DNA of 64,000 bases from Varroa destructor (taxonomy: Eukaryota; Arthropoda; Arachnida; Mesostigmata; Varroidae). Under the pieces are notes generated by a model that was given only the letters and a program-made list of their open reading frames with translations, was not told the DNA's origin and did no database searches. The stretch lies in the NCBI RefSeq assembly GCF_002443255.2, contig NW_019211456.1:53671743-53735742 (forward strand), given 5' to 3'. Both the position numbers and the translations under genes were made by a program. Shown here piece by piece: positions 24,701 through 38,845 of the stretch (the first letter of the stretch is position 1; every line of letters begins with the position of its first letter).

Positions 24701-26622
24701 GACAGTGTTTCAACATATATGATTCATTTACTTGTTCGTCTTACATGACGAGTCGTATCAACTGAATCGAGTGTTCCATCCCAAAAACGGTCATAAGCGA
24801 ATCGGAGACGATAGCAAGACTGTTATGATTATTATCAATTGTATTGACAACACTAGCTTCATTTTGGTTGTTCACAATTTTACTAGCTTCAAGTTTACAA
24901 AAACAGGCAAAAACAAAGTACTTTTTTTTCAAGTAAACCGCCGAACGTACCGTAATTCACATATAAAAGGGCAACGCCAGCCGTTTGTATACATAATATG
25001 CAGAACATTGTCATTTCGCACAATCTGATATATGGATTAACTTTGTCAACCTTTCTTGTCCCTTGATCTTCAATGTGGCATACTAGTGATGATAACGCTA
25101 TTTTTAATTACAGAAAACACCTGATAATGATATCTCTTACTTGATTCTGTTCAAATTATACTATATTTGTTATTACTATTTTTTAAGAGCTTCGTTATAC
25201 TACAACAACTGATAAACAACTGACAAAGATATTTCCATAATGACTCACGTTTGACACATAATATCAATACAGCTAGAAAAGTAGGAAGCCACTCGTGGAT
25301 AAACAGTAGGCCAATCTTAGAAATACCGACGGAAATGTAAATGGATAGCTTGTCGAATGTTAGCAATTTTTTTACCACAACTCGATTTCAATTTTAGCGC
25401 CTCGTTGGCCTAAGCGTAGTTTGTTCTCAACTAGACGACATTTCCTAATGCCCTTCTCTCATTTGCAATTCTTACATAATAGCATGTTTATATTGCATAT
25501 GTTATCGTTAGCGTGGTCACGACCATTGGATGGATATGCAACATTGGCCTTTGTCAATAATGAAGATCTTTTTAGATTGCTTTATGTTGCGGTATTTTTA
25601 GTGCTTTCCACTATGTTGGTTCAAGATCTCTGCGTATATCATTCCTGAGAAGTTTTGTGGCTTAATCTCATTGAAGGATATTGCACTTTTTCATCCTTAA
25701 CACGCCTCTGCTGTCCAAGTGTCTACGGGTATAGGGCTTTACTATGAGTGTCTTGCAGCACATTAAAACGGTATTGTTTTCCCATTAGGTGTCCATCTCT
25801 AGATACTTCCTTGTTGTTATAGTGCTGCATCTGTGTTTTTGCTTTCTGCAACAAGTATTATTCTTATATAAATAAATTATAAAATTATATCATAACTATT
25901 GTTGCTGGTTCACTCATAGTCATACAATGATTTAAAGCTATGGTAATACTATACGACCAATCTCGGTACTTCTACTCGGCTGTCCATTAGCAAAAAACAA
26001 CTTTATCAGTGTCTGTTTTCGCAGTACAGAGAAAATTGCCTTAGGTTTTTATCAGGTGGTATACTGTGTAACATATTTCGAGATCATCGTCTTGTCATTT
26101 CGTATAATATTAAACTAGACTCATTAAGTAAGTAGAAGCTGTAAAAGCTTTTATGGCAGGTTTTGCTGTGCATGGAGTTAGCTTTGAAGGTAAGATGCTA
26201 ATTTCCTTTAGAAATAATAATGAGTTGGGGGTAGGGTGTGTATCTTCCAAGGACAACAATTAGAAGTGTACTAGAAGAGATCCCACAGGCCGAAGAAAGT
26301 TAGATATTACTAACGTAAGTTACAACTAAGGCTGCTTCATGAGGTAGAAGCGGCTGATGGATCGAACGATGAAGTCAAATCACACCTCAGTTGAGCCCAG
26401 ACTATCCAGCCACTCCTGAAATACGGAAAGGAGGCTCACTTAGAAGTCAGAAAAGCATTTCGTCATGTATTCGTAACATTGCTCTCTTTATCAACATTTT
26501 CTTCCTTCATCATTTAGAAAACTTGCGTAAGCGTATTTGTAGCACCTTTTCGAAGCGCCCGCATATGATAAAAGTGAAGGGTTCAGGCAGCATGTACCAT
26601 TACTGATAAACATATACACACT

Positions 26623-26628
<6 letters not shown>

Positions 26629-26660
<32 letters not shown>
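26629..26660. repeat. (AT)n microsatellite
   Basis: Sixteen AT units in perfect tandem, the longest such array in the window. Confidence 0.95.
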
Positions 26661-26662
<2 letters not shown>

Positions 26663-27044
26663 TTTGTATGTATCATATCTGTAAATATGAAAATTGTTCT
26701 TTTCTATTCTACATGTATTTATACATCTTTTGTCGACATCCTGTTTATTGAACTTTTTCTAGTAGATGAAATTTGGCTGTTGATGCTCAAGTCCTCTAGC
26801 AACCTATCAGTAAAAACCTGAATTTATTACAAGATTAGTGAGTTCAGAGGGAAAAACGTCTTTTAATTTCTCAAAGATCAAAGTTCAGTTTTTATTGCTC
26901 GAAGGCCGCGGCAATACGGAAATTAATCGAAGGTTATGTATATATATAATATCCGGCGTGAGCCTTATAGCCGAATTCTTGTCCCGACACTTGAACAAAT
27001 GCATAAAACACCATTTCGGGTACAGAATGTGAGTACTGATGTAC

Positions 27045-27940
27045 CCGCATGGCACCAACGATTACGGCCTGGTCATTAAAGGGGCCACCAACAAAAAAGC
27101 GTTATCGCTCATAGCACCGCGAATTTCGGAATAGATATCGTAAGCATTACAGGCGAAATAATACCATCAATAACAATATCGTGAATAGAGCTTATATCTA
27201 TTATTTAGTTTTATTAAAAACCTGTGAATTAGAAACTTCAAGCGACTTAGTAATATTCAAAGTCTTTGATATGAGTACGCGAATTACTGGTGGAATTCGA
27301 ATACCAGATGACACCGATAACCTATATTAAGAATCACATAACGCTAGCCGATATATACTCTGAACAACTCCATCGCCATACAAAGCACCTAGATATACCG
27401 TCTATATTACGTACGAGAGTTCATCGACAACGAAACTAAATAGCGTTCATAAGCTTGTTAGATCAATAGGTAGACATTTGCTTAAAAGCTAATAGGTTTC
27501 AGTTTATCCACAGTAGAGCTGCTCTCGGAATAAATTAGATAGATATCTGAGATGAAACAGGGTTAAGAGGGGCCACGAAATAATGAGGAGCTTACAGCGC
27601 AAAGATTCATTGCCTTGACAAAAGAGACAGAAGTCGCTCAATGCACCTATCAAGCACTGCGAATAAAAGAGCATCGCCAAAAATAACCCTAGTATTTGGG
27701 ATGCGCCAACCTAACCACTCAATGGAGACCGACAGACAAAGCGACGAACTTACAATTTTCCTATATATGCGAAGTAAACCAAAATTAGCAGTCGAGGAAA
27801 AATACAATTAACTTATCATATTTCAGCACAAAGTATCTAATAAATTTCACATCTGCTGTATATATTTGCTTTTAATCGACTGCGCCAAAGTGTTCGTCAG
27901 AGATGTTATGGGCAAAGCATATTATTGCGATAATCTCTAT
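27045..27940 (+). mobile_element. probable RTE-like LINE scraps (endonuclease and RT)
   Basis: At 27048-27133 the reading HGTNDYGLVIKG, then NKKALSLIAPRISE, resembles the Y-G-V-G-x-x-x ... K-A-L-x-x-x-x-P-I-S-D-R segment of APE-type endonucleases in RTE-group LINEs. At 27850-27935 IYLLLIDCAKVF then RDVMGKAY resembles L-Y-x-x-F-I-D-x-x-K-A-F-D-S-V-x-R-x-x-L-W-K-x-L with a small deletion. Both are on the same strand and in the expected order, but much is missing between them. Each match alone is weak. Confidence 0.45.
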
Positions 27941-27944
27941 GAGG

Positions 27945-30900
27945 ACGTTTAACACTGACTAAAATTTCTGCGAAGGTCTTTTGATAACACCCAAAAGGAT
28001 CGACTTACCTGAGATTACTCATGAAAATTGTATAATATATAAAATAGTAATATCTACATAACGATATTGTCTTTGTTAACGAGCTATTAGATTTGTTGTT
28101 GAAATATTTATTAATGGGCTTCGTGAGCCTCTAAGGATAACTATAAAATGGAATGTTTGCTATAAAAGCGAATTATACCAGGCCCGATTTTACATGTTGA
28201 ATGTGGTTATCACAACCAAATATTCGCATCAATTTGTTTTTCTTGAAATTTAGCTTGCCTGTTAAACTTTTTTTTTCTTTGGTAACTTCTAGAAATGTAT
28301 TTTAAAAAATGAACACTTGTGAAACTGAGTCGGTTTCATTTTCATGATTTACTGAAATAATCGAAGCCCGGTTTCAATTTTCTAGTATCATTATAGTTCC
28401 TTTTAGAAGCACTTTGTTATAGAATTTCTTTATAACAGTAGTAACTCACTTTATTAGAGTCCATGCGTCATCCTATTTGCTCAGAAAAACTGTCTCATAA
28501 TCAAATGGGGCAGGCCCAAAAATAGTTACTGGTAGTTTCGACAAATTGTTAAAATGGCAAAGTAAAAGAGAGTATTTAAAGTAAATCAAACTCTCAGTTT
28601 TTCAGCATTAATTTTTACATTCGGTCGTGCAGATGAAATGTACTTTGTGATACCCATTTGTATTAGCAGATTTATCAACAAGAGTGACGCTTTAGATCAA
28701 TACGCTTTACGCCGCTTTCAACAATGCTAATCTACATTTTCCAACCTGTAAGTTGTACGTCAATCGGATAAGGAACCCTTTGACGGCATTTTTATCTAAA
28801 AGCCCATAAGAAAATTGTAGCTTCTAATGTGGGTAATACAGGCGGTAAAAGTGTTTTCAAATCCTTTAATATAAACGTAGTTAATTTAATATAACCTTTA
28901 AAATAAAGAGTAGTCGTTTAGTCTGGCAGATAAGTTTCAACAAGCTGAGACGACACAATATACTCATAGCTAAAATAGATATTTCAATTCAAATGTCTGC
29001 CGAAGGTCGTGGTCCTCGTTTTTAGGTGGGCTACGTCCCCATTGGTGGGACGCCCATTCGACTAGAATATCGTCCAGGAAAACAACTGTTCTCTGAGCTG
29101 TTATTTTATTAAGTAAGGACGTATATTGTCGGAAGGTTGATATTATATTCGTCTAAATTCTGATTTTCGTCGTTTAAGTATTAATCTGAATACATATCTT
29201 GTTTAATATCTTGTTGGTCGTGAAAATGTTGAAAACTGGAGGTGAACGATTACTACCCCTTTACGCTGGTCCCTCGTTGTATCTATGTTAGTTAAATGAG
29301 GCCCTATATATATAATACAAACACTATTTAAAAACATAACACTCTAACAAATAAGTATCAGCAGTTTTTTTCAGTCTAGCAACTGGAAATAGCAAAAGGG
29401 CCACTTTAGAACTTTTTTACAGCATAAATTGAGAATGCAGGTTGAGGCATTTTTTGAAAAGATTCGCTCGTACGTTGATTTAGAAATAACGCTGCCTACA
29501 CTTACAGATGATAAGAACATTACGAAAATGTAATAATATATCTAATTAATAGTAAAGTCTAATCCGTTTTAAATAATCGATAAGAAAAGGTTTATCACAT
29601 TGTCCCTACCATGCCTAAGAAGGTCTGACTAAAAATTCAAGTATTTGAACAGATTCCGATTCATTTCACTTAGGAAGTTTTAGTGCAATAAAATTAGGTG
29701 AAGATCAAGTGGTCCGGAAACCAAAGGATACAACAGCATGAGAAGGCATCCAGTCGACCGAAAAAGTCCATTATTTAGTTACCCGTCTATACTCGGCTGA
29801 TTTTATAAGGAAAAGTCGTCCAACACATAAATCCAAATGAGGATTTTAATTTAACCATTTCTGTTTTCTGTAGAACTATAAGTATGCTAATAATGTAATG
29901 CTCTCCAATTATAGCTATGCAGGAGTGTCGTGTGTTTATTAGATACGATCGTTGGAAGATTTAGAATGCACCTGGACCAAAGTGTTAGAAATTGGTTTAA
30001 ATGAAGTTTCAGCAAATTCGATCTTGGAACAACCCTTCAATCTTCGCTTTTTCAATCGCTTGAAAGATATTTATCGGCTGGAATTAAATGACATAGTATC
30101 ATGTAAAATAACAGTTTGCTAGAGTAAGCTACATTGACTCCAAAGATAATAAGGAGCGAAAGCTACGAGCTTAGGGATACTATACAATGTGTTTCAGAAC
30201 ATATATCCCTTAAGGGGTGACAGAGTCTATAAAATAAGTATTTTTAAAAGAACAATGAGAAACTATTTCATCGCTAAATCTTGAAATTTGAGTAAAACAA
30301 TTTTGTGGGATTTGTGTGCAAGTAATACGGCACACACAATTTAGAAAATTGTGTGAAAGAACTTTTAGGTAAATTGAGAAAATAACAATATGTACGCATC
30401 GAGAGGACTCTTTTCGCTGGCTAGAAACTAGTTGAAGCCAACAAAGACTTTAAACAAAATAAGAATGATTTTAAATTCACCCCGCCTGATTTTTCAGCTC
30501 CAAAATGTTACCACCATTGTTTAACTTTCCGTTCTAACAGAATATTTAGGAGTGTCTGCATAAAGCTAAGACTCTACTCATTCATTTAGCGCAACCCAAA
30601 CGCTAATTGAGTTAGCAAAATAGAAGAGCTTCAATGTGCGTTTTGCGGATGAAGGATCCGGGAAGTAGTCGACCTGTTACATAGCTCGCTCAATGATAAC
30701 ACTATGCATGCCTGGCATAGCGGCCGATTATTATAACATTCGTGTAATATTGGTAAAAATAACGGTAACCTGTGCTTTACAAGACATTGAGAGCTTTTGA
30801 AATTACACTGACGATCGGATTTACAGGATAGGTTGAAGCTGAGAGGTCATCCGTGTACATTATTTCGATGTTACTGCGGGTGGTTATTTGAATACGAAAT

Positions 30901-33900
30901 TTGGGATCATGCGTTTAATTCAGGGAGTCCATTGCCTGACTGGCGTAATTAACCGAGCTATCAAGCGGGAGTTCTTCTTGCACAAATACAGACAGGTTTG
31001 TCAACCGAGCTCTTTTTTATTTTCTAGAACAGATTTGGTTGTAAAAATCACTTATGCTGCAGTAGTTTTCACCCGTTGTTAAATACTGGTGTCCTAATGA
31101 AATAACGCTGTTTTAATTAGTTGACATCACTCGGCGTTTTACAAGACCTTACTGGAGAAAAATAATTTCTCCCTTTCCGGCAAGACATTTGACTATGTTG
31201 AAAATAAATGGATTCTTTTACTAATTTCAAACGTATGTTAACTACTTTTGGATACTTCCCTAGCTTGATTTGCGTTAAGGTAGTATCAACTATAAAAGAA
31301 GAATCCTAGACTGCTAAATGAATTTGCGTTACACTTGCAAGTTGATTCAAGACAAAGCCTATAGTAAAATAAATATGATATATAGGTATATTATTAAATT
31401 GAATTAAATAATATCATATAAATATAATAAATCAAAGTTGGTAAACTCAAATCTATATTTATTCTATTTATTTTTTACTATTTGTTTTCAATTACGTGAT
31501 TTAAAATGGGTATCAGGCCTTCGCCAACTCATTTGCTTAGTTGAAACAGGGATTCCTACATAGCCAGACATGTCCCTAAATGCTGCCTGTAATAAATACA
31601 ATTATACTCTTACACTACTAAAATTATGGTTTGACAAATTACCATTGCAAAAGTAAGTTTTTTTTTTAGCGAAATCTACCACCGCCGTGGTGTATTTGAA
31701 ACTAGTTGCATATATTTTATCTTTTCACTTTTTTATTTGAAACAAAGTAACTTGAAATCGTAGTAGCAGATGGGAAGCGTTCAGCGCTTCATGAGAGCCT
31801 ATCTCTTAATAGTCCCTGTCTTGCGTATATTCCAACTTGATACTGGGCGTAAAAAACTTTGAAGACGATGAAGACTGAGAAAACACATATGTAACAGAAG
31901 TTCGACCTGGAGAGCTGCTATTCATCATGACGTGAACAGTAAGTGCCCCCAACGTATACAATGCGCATTTGTACAATACGGAATTTTATAAAGGCCTAAA
32001 ATCCCTATAACCAGATATCCGAGTACCTGTATAAATTTCCAAAATATCCAAAATAAAAAAATATCCAAAATCTCTACTGCAAACCAATAAGCCAGTCACC
32101 AGAAAATATAGGCAAAATTCCGTTTGTTTTATCGACAACAAAACAACGTATAAAAGTAACGCCCGAACCATGAATGTCGAATTCTGTGTACAATTAGAGA
32201 GCAGGTAATATCTAAACTGTTCGCGCCGGAAGTGTCGAAAGCAGAACTGCATAGCTCATTCGTTATTTGAAATCGACCGTCTACATGAAACGTTCGAAAT
32301 GTCTGGAAATGAAAGGGCGTCCTTACCACAAAACTGCAAAAATGCAAACTACAAATAAAGCTAGTTTTTTTCAAAATAATGGTTTGTATGGTCCTTAAAA
32401 ACAGTGTACTTCCTACAGTCAAACGGACGCAAGAGGAAAATTTTTTCGCTATTCTCTTCTTTTTGACGCTCGTTGATACACGAAGCCTGGAAATGTCTCC
32501 GACTCTTTTATGAGAGAAAAATCTTCTTTCTGTTGATGTAAATATCACTTGGTAAAACAACTGCCGCCTTATCTGTGAAGCTGGCAATGACTTTGTTGCG
32601 GTTTCATACTCATATATTTAGTAAGTGATATCACGCACTCGCATATTTTTTAAAGGAACTAAATCGATGGAAGGCAGCTCATCGGAGTACTGTATAGATG
32701 GACATGTGATGAGTCGAATATATTTTTATGTAAGATATGAAATCGTCTCAAGCTAGTTGTTAGGTCCAAACCGAATTTTCATCTTTTGAGTTCCTTTAAA
32801 AGCAAATAACTTTGCCAAGCTTCAAGTCCAGATTCAAGATTGTTGGACGAGACTTCAGTGAGTCTCATCATACTCACACTGCCTCTCTGAGGACAGCTTA
32901 TAAAGTATTGAAGATATCATTTCATGCAAATGACAACTTTACTTTTAAATAAAGAAGTTTGCCTGTGATACCTCTAACAATATGTCAAGCAGAAATATTA
33001 CTTCGGAATGCAATATAACAATGAGCAATGAAAAAAAAACAAACATTTAAACTTAACTAACGTACACTATCCCATGCTTTGCAACATTTTGGGTACATAT
33101 AGGCCATAAAGATTGTACAACTACACTATAAAAAAAATCACTATAATTAACACTCCCATTGCAATTTATTGCACGACTTGGTTGGGCTACGTACGATGTG
33201 TTATTATTCAGAAATATACCGGTTATTGTAAATATCCGAGCCTAGTGTTACCGTATGAATGCTCTGTGCATTCAAAAAGAGGCTGGTCGTGCAAACTGTT
33301 CTCTGTAAAGGTACCAAATATTAAGATAGTAAAACCTATGATATGAACGCAAAAAAGTAAGATTAACATTTGCAGATATGAGTTTCAAGCAAGAGGCTTG
33401 CGTGGACGACAGTTACTGCCTCTTTAAAAATTCTCTCCAAGGATGCAATAAGAAGTAGAATCTGCACGTGGGAGTTCTTTTTATTTCTACAACGTCATAC
33501 AAAGTCAACGATCTGCAGGTGAAGTTTGGAGCTGCGATTTGCATAACTGTTAAGCAATATTAGTGGTATATTCCCCCTAAATAGACATCGCTTATTTTGT
33601 AAAAGCTGGTGAATCTGTGGTATGCCAACGAGTACAAGTTGTCAGATGGATCTGTGTAAAAAGCAATGTTTTCACTGATTTAATTCCTACTAGAAATATA
33701 CATAGAAAAGCTATGATCTTTGGCTGTTAGTATTTTTGAATAAATATAAGGTGGACGTTCAAAGATAGCAAGAGTAAGCAAAACGAATTCAAGCCTCTAT
33801 TCCTTTGTGTAAACAATAATTCGGTTCACCACTAAGAAGTTTTGACCCTACAAAGAGAAGTTTATACTTCTATTGCAAAATGATCCTAGTTTGTTTTTCT

Positions 33901-34008
33901 TGAGTTAAGTTATCCTGAAAGGATGTTGTCACTAATGGCGAGGAAGCACATTATATATGGCTGTAGCAGACCGGTTGACGGCCTTCGTTGAGTTCAGGCA
34001 ACTTAGCT
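27945..34008. other. gene-free stretch
   Basis: Nothing supportable seen. The 152-codon minus frame at 32129-32587 starts with TTG and has no internal methionine, so it is probably chance. AT-rich palindromic sequence lies at 31370-31430. Confidence 0.45.
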
Positions 34009-34019
34009 CCCCCCCCCCC
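34009..34019. repeat. poly(C) run at the 5' edge of SINE copy E
   Basis: An uninterrupted C run directly before the SINE head. Copy F likewise begins after a CCCC, preceded by an A run, so the C tract may belong to the element's 5' end or to its target. Confidence 0.8.
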
Positions 34020-34170
34020 ATGGTAGCCTAATGGGAAAAATATTTGTGTGCTAATCTTAGGTTCACATTGCGGTCTAGGTGCGACTTCATGCATAGACAC
34101 TTCGTTTCGTAGTGAGAACCAGCCGTCTTGAAACGCCTAACTGCGGTATCAAACGTAAAACTCAATAAAT
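34020..34170 (+). mobile_element. tRNA-derived SINE, copy E
   Basis: A-box-like TAGCCTAATGGG at about 34024-34035. Then the GTGCTAATCTTAGG segment shared with copy C, an eroded B-box at GGTCTAGGTGCGAC, CACTTCGTTTCGT, GAACCAGCCGTCT, and a tail ending AAACTCAATAAA. Confidence 0.7.
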
Positions 34171-34174
34171 AGAG

Positions 34175-37100
34175 AGGCAAGCTAGATGACTTTTTTCCTA
34201 ACTTATGTGGAATCGATTTTTGCGTATAACACGCTGCTACAGATAGATTTATGCTATAGATAGATTTAATGGACGTATGTAAACTGACATGTGCTTCGAA
34301 TCATGTATACAAAATATATGATTAATTATCCGCAAAAAATAACTTACTTTTGCATACCTGATAACTTAGAGTAAGTTACGCAACTGGTTCTGGTAAGACC
34401 AAACACAGTCATGCGGTGGACCCATTTGTTTTGACGCATCCGCTTTAGCTAAATTTTAATGAAATTGAATTGTTGTTGCTTCCGGAAAGATATGTAATTC
34501 TCATACGTTGTCAATCTACTTCGCTACTAAATTACGCCAAGACATTGAATTTACGTCTACCCTGCTTTTAAGCCAAGTAACTATTTTACATATTAGGTAA
34601 TAGAAGATTTTCAAGTTTTTTTAGAAGTTTTTAGAAGATTTAAATAAGATAAATAGAAGAAATCGGAGATAGTTATCATTGCAATGACTTCGAAGAGCTC
34701 AGGAGATATTCTGTTAACAGACATTCAAATTTTGAAAGAAATTTGAAACCCCACGATCTGCGATAACAGGATACACAAGGTATTAACAGATCAAGAGGTC
34801 AATAAGAGGTTGGATAAAATGGAATTAAAAGCCGTGTTAGGATGCCAGATTACTAAATTTAATATCTGGTAAGGCAAGAGATGTCGGGACTAAAAAGGTG
34901 ATTACAGAAATCTGCAATTGTTTTAGTGGTGTTAAATTTTTTTCAGTAGATCAACATAGTAATTTAAGTGAGAGAAGTGTAATGTCATTACCAATTGCTA
35001 GGTTGCTAGTAACTGCAAATTTCCCTATTCCGTATCAATTTCCGTTAATAAAAAAAGATATACCAAAGTTGGTCTGGCTGGTCAATTCTAGATGATCTGT
35101 ATCGCTCGCCGTATGGTTTTATTTGTTTGTACTCGTGTACATTTACGCAGAACCTCTGTATAAATATCTACAATATAGTGACAAGGCCCTTACAACAATG
35201 TCAGTAGCCGTACTCATCATGCTTCTGGGCGTTTATTTTCAATGCGCGCTAAAACGGCCCCTTCTTTACGTAGACTTTCATCTAAGAAAAAAGAAACCAT
35301 TTTGTCAGGAGAGGAAATTATGTGCTGAAATTCGCACGCGAAGCCAGCCCACTTAGGCCCTTTCAACTTGGAGCCTGTTTATAGCATTAATTTCTGTACG
35401 TCACCTCTCCTGCAGAGCAATGGTGATCACTATATTCGGACTAACAAGTATCAAGTACCTATTTAAGTGATGTATGTTAGCTAAGGCACTGTTTTATTGC
35501 TTTTGCCCTTCTTTGACAATCAAAACCTAAGTTTAGAAAAATGTAGAGCATATCCACTTAGTGTATCGCAAGCTTTCAAATGGTACCAAGATCAACTCAT
35601 TTACATAGATCTTCTGTAAAAAAGGATACTATTTGGTTAAGAAAACACACTGAAAGGTTTGAGAAACTGACCCTCCGAAAGATGGCCCACCTCAACTCAA
35701 CAACTTCCTGCATCCCTAAACAATAACAAAAACGAATGGCCAAAAAGTCAAAAACGTATTTCGTCTTTAGACAGGCAGACATTAGTGGTGCTAGCAAATA
35801 AAGTAAGTACATTTGTAGACGGCAGTGCGATGTGCAAGGCCTATAGTACGAACATCAGATTTGAGACAGCTTGGTTTGAACCACCCAAGAAGGCAAGAAC
35901 GCTCAATTAGCCTTCCGCCTGTGAAATTACTGAATTAAATGCCTTTACTATACATACTAATAGAAAAAGTAGTACTCAAGAGGATATATAGAAGTACTAG
36001 TACCACAGCGGCAACGGTTCCGTTCAAACTGTTCGCCATGTAACTTAAACGATATACTATAACAAGTCTACCTGAGAATATCACAACTAAATGGTCGTAC
36101 AATTAGCTGAAAATCACAGAGAACTTTATTCAACCTCTATAAGAAATTAGAAAAGCGTATAACGCTAGATTTTATTTAAAAGTTCCAGGGATATATTCAG
36201 GTTCCAGGCGCATTTGTCGTAATATGTGTGATAAAGGTAAACAGAAATATTTTTTTACCGTGAACCACTTAGGAAACGGTCCGATGATGAAGGCTTTTTT
36301 ATAAGTGTGGCTGCGAGAACGCCTAGCTAAACTTCGAAGAGAGCACTCGGATCAACTCTAAAATATATCCCCAGACCTAATGAGACAATCACTACAATCG
36401 ACTGGAAGGAGGCCAAAATCCTGAAACAGCATTTTGATCAAACTTATTAAATCAAAGCTAAGCTTCACGCAGCGAAATCAAAGAAGCCGTGCGGCCTTTG
36501 CCAAAGTATGGTATACAACGAGGATCTTTTCCGCTAAACATTTACCATCATCTTAAGAAGCTACAGTGAAAAACGGGTAACAGGCGCACTCGTTCAATCC
36601 GGGGTTGCTTGCGTGCATTTTGCTTTTATAGGTTTTTAGAAAACTATTTGACAAAGCAGAAATGTCAAAAATACTTTTTACCATATCTCCTACACGGAAC
36701 TTTGGTATAAAAGTGGCCGCAACATTAGCTTCTGATAAATACCTATCTCACTTAGCCAAATAATCGACGGCACTTATAAATACAATCTTTAACTCTTTTT
36801 TTGAAGGTTTATATTTGTTTGTACAATTGTTGTATCTAAGCGTTCGTACTATGGCACGTTTGTATCGTAGTTGTGAAAATTTTAGGCTTAAAGATATGTA
36901 AAAATAATTTTTAAAATAACTGTGTTCGAAATGTTCGTTGGAATATTACCAAATTGTTCCGTTTCCCATATTAGCCTCCTCTGGTATGCAACATGGTCGT
37001 GCCTTCTCCCAATTTTACAAAGCAGACCTCATAAACCATCTAGTTTAAAACCAATAACCTTCATAAGAGGTGCACTGCCGTTGTTGAAGCCATCACGCGA

Positions 37101-38500
37101 AATGAAATTGAAAACAAGAACTATGGTTAGAAAATGCCCAAATGGCACCTACTTAAGCGCGGCACCCTAGTGCTCTTGGTGCATATAATATAGGGTATAC
37201 AATGTTTACACTATGTACCATACACCCCCTTTTGTGTAAATAAAAGTGTTATTCGATTTAAATACAAATGTCCAAATTTGTTGTATACTCCGCTCACAAA
37301 AAACGCTCAAAAACATGCTTTTTTGATAAACAGGTAGCGTCACTGACTTGCATCGGATGCAAGATAACAAAAGGCATCGTAATCTTTTACATGCTCAATG
37401 CTCAGTTCGATAGGCTTAACAGATGTAATAAAGTTTAAGGCTTTGGTGCGATATAATACGATTTTAAGCCTTCACGCCTGAAAAGATCACGCACTCGAGG
37501 CTATCGGTCCTTCTTTTTGATCATGACGCAACGTCGGCGTGAGATCCATCCAGAGCACTGTTATTGATCAAAGTCAATGAAATAATTTAACAAACGTTGT
37601 GAAACTTTAACTTATTTTTAGTTTTGTATGCAGGTAAAACAGTGACTAATAAAACCGTGATGGATGGAATCGAAACAATTATAATCTTTAAAGAGTTCTA
37701 AAATGTATTGGATTAAGATTTTATGAAAGCGGAATTTTAGGTAAAGCACTGAGAAACTGGGCACCAATTCAGATTCATACAACTTTTTTGAAAATAGCAA
37801 TGACTACTTTTCCGCGGAATAGATCAGAGGTAAGTCTTTATTGTTATCAGTTAATTTGAAGGAAAAAATGGCGAAGCTGGCCGTATTTTTTGTTGTGAAA
37901 GATATGTACGTACATTTTAATGGGTTCACTCTTGTCAATTCTAAACATTGCACTGCCGTATTGGTGATAGAAAGGTTACAAACGATGTTAGTTAGGAGCT
38001 GCCTGTATAGGGAAGACCAATAGCTGGCAAATTATTTAACATTATTCCCAAATTTAGTGGGTCTTAACAAGTATATGGGAACAGAAAAGACTGACTTATA
38101 TGGGTCGTATCAATTTCTCGAGCTACCGCACGGGGGCATTTGTGAAAGAACCCTGCACTTCTTAGTGACTAACTAATTAAATGTTGCTGGCTAAAGATAC
38201 ACGCAATAAAATCGCGCAGTTTGCGAAATATATTACCATGTTGCTTCTACTAAAGCAAAATGTGTATTTACACTATGCACATGCTCCTATGGAGAAGGTA
38301 TCCCCAATACAGTAAGGAAAACAAAAAAATAAACTTCGTCGAGTTACATCCCGATACAGGTTTTTGCATTTCTGCTTGTAATGAAAAAAAATTCTCAGTA
38401 GAAGACTTATATCAGAGAAATGAAAAAGCTGTGCAACTGCTCTTTCAAACTGAGCAACACAAAACTCAGTTTAGAAGCTTGTAAAGATGGTGAATCGGAC
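34175..38500. other. gene-free stretch with weak coding-like blocks
   Basis: A plus-strand frame from about 34850 to 35356 is open except for one TGA at 35093-35095. It begins with a gag-like LISGKARDV, but no family can be assigned. A plus frame at 36922-37170 is followed by AATAAA near 37240; it has no supporting exon. Neither is called as a gene. Confidence 0.35.
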
Positions 38501-38619
38501 ACCACACCTTATTAAGTTTCTCGTCCATTCAAATTTGGATAATTAATTCAGAGATTTCTTTAAAAACAAGTTGAAAAGAGGTTAAATTACGTTGATTTTG
38601 TGTGAAGTAAGCAAGTGAG

Positions 38620-38845
38620 TTTAAAAGAAAGTACAAATTATTAAAAACTGGTTGTATATAGGTCGTACCATCTTGTAGCAGACAATGCAGCTGCGATTCG
38701 GCAAAATCCATCAGTTTCGTAAGTAACACAATACGTAGCTTATGGCAGCCATTGTAGAATCTGTCAGACGCCTTGTTAAAGGCGATTAATAAGACATCCT
38801 TAATGAGATATTTAAGTAGAAACCACGGCTGTGTATCTAGGTCTA
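38620..38845 (-). mobile_element. LINE reverse transcriptase fragment
   Basis: Minus-strand reading KDVLLIAFNKASDR, then CHKLRIVLLTKL, then LLQDGTTYIQ. This resembles the core D-V-x-x-L-D-F-x-K-A-F-D-x-V-x-H-x-x-L-x-x-K-L ... L-x-x-R-T-Q-x-V of CR1/Jockey-type reverse transcriptases. It lies within a 110-codon open frame at 38529-38861, downstream of DH44 exon 2 and therefore in the next intron of that gene. It is a small 5'- and 3'-truncated piece. Confidence 0.55.

Larger units (their letters stand above)
20860..27040. other. gene-free stretch
   Basis: No supported gene or transposon protein. Open frames of 60-105 codons here lack ATG starts, domains or homologous motifs I can recognise. 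Confidence 0.45.

Noticed and set aside
32129..32587. 152-codon minus-strand open frame
   Set aside because: Starts with TTG, has no internal methionine, and shows no domain. One frame of this size is not surprising in 64 kb of AT-rich sequence.
36922..37245. 82-codon plus frame followed by AATAAA
   Set aside because: AATAAA is frequent at this composition. There is no acceptor, signal peptide or homology.
37790..37840. GAG|GTAAGTC donor on the plus strand after a 10-codon ATG frame
   Set aside because: No downstream exon or promoter was found. Isolated donor consensus sequences occur by chance.
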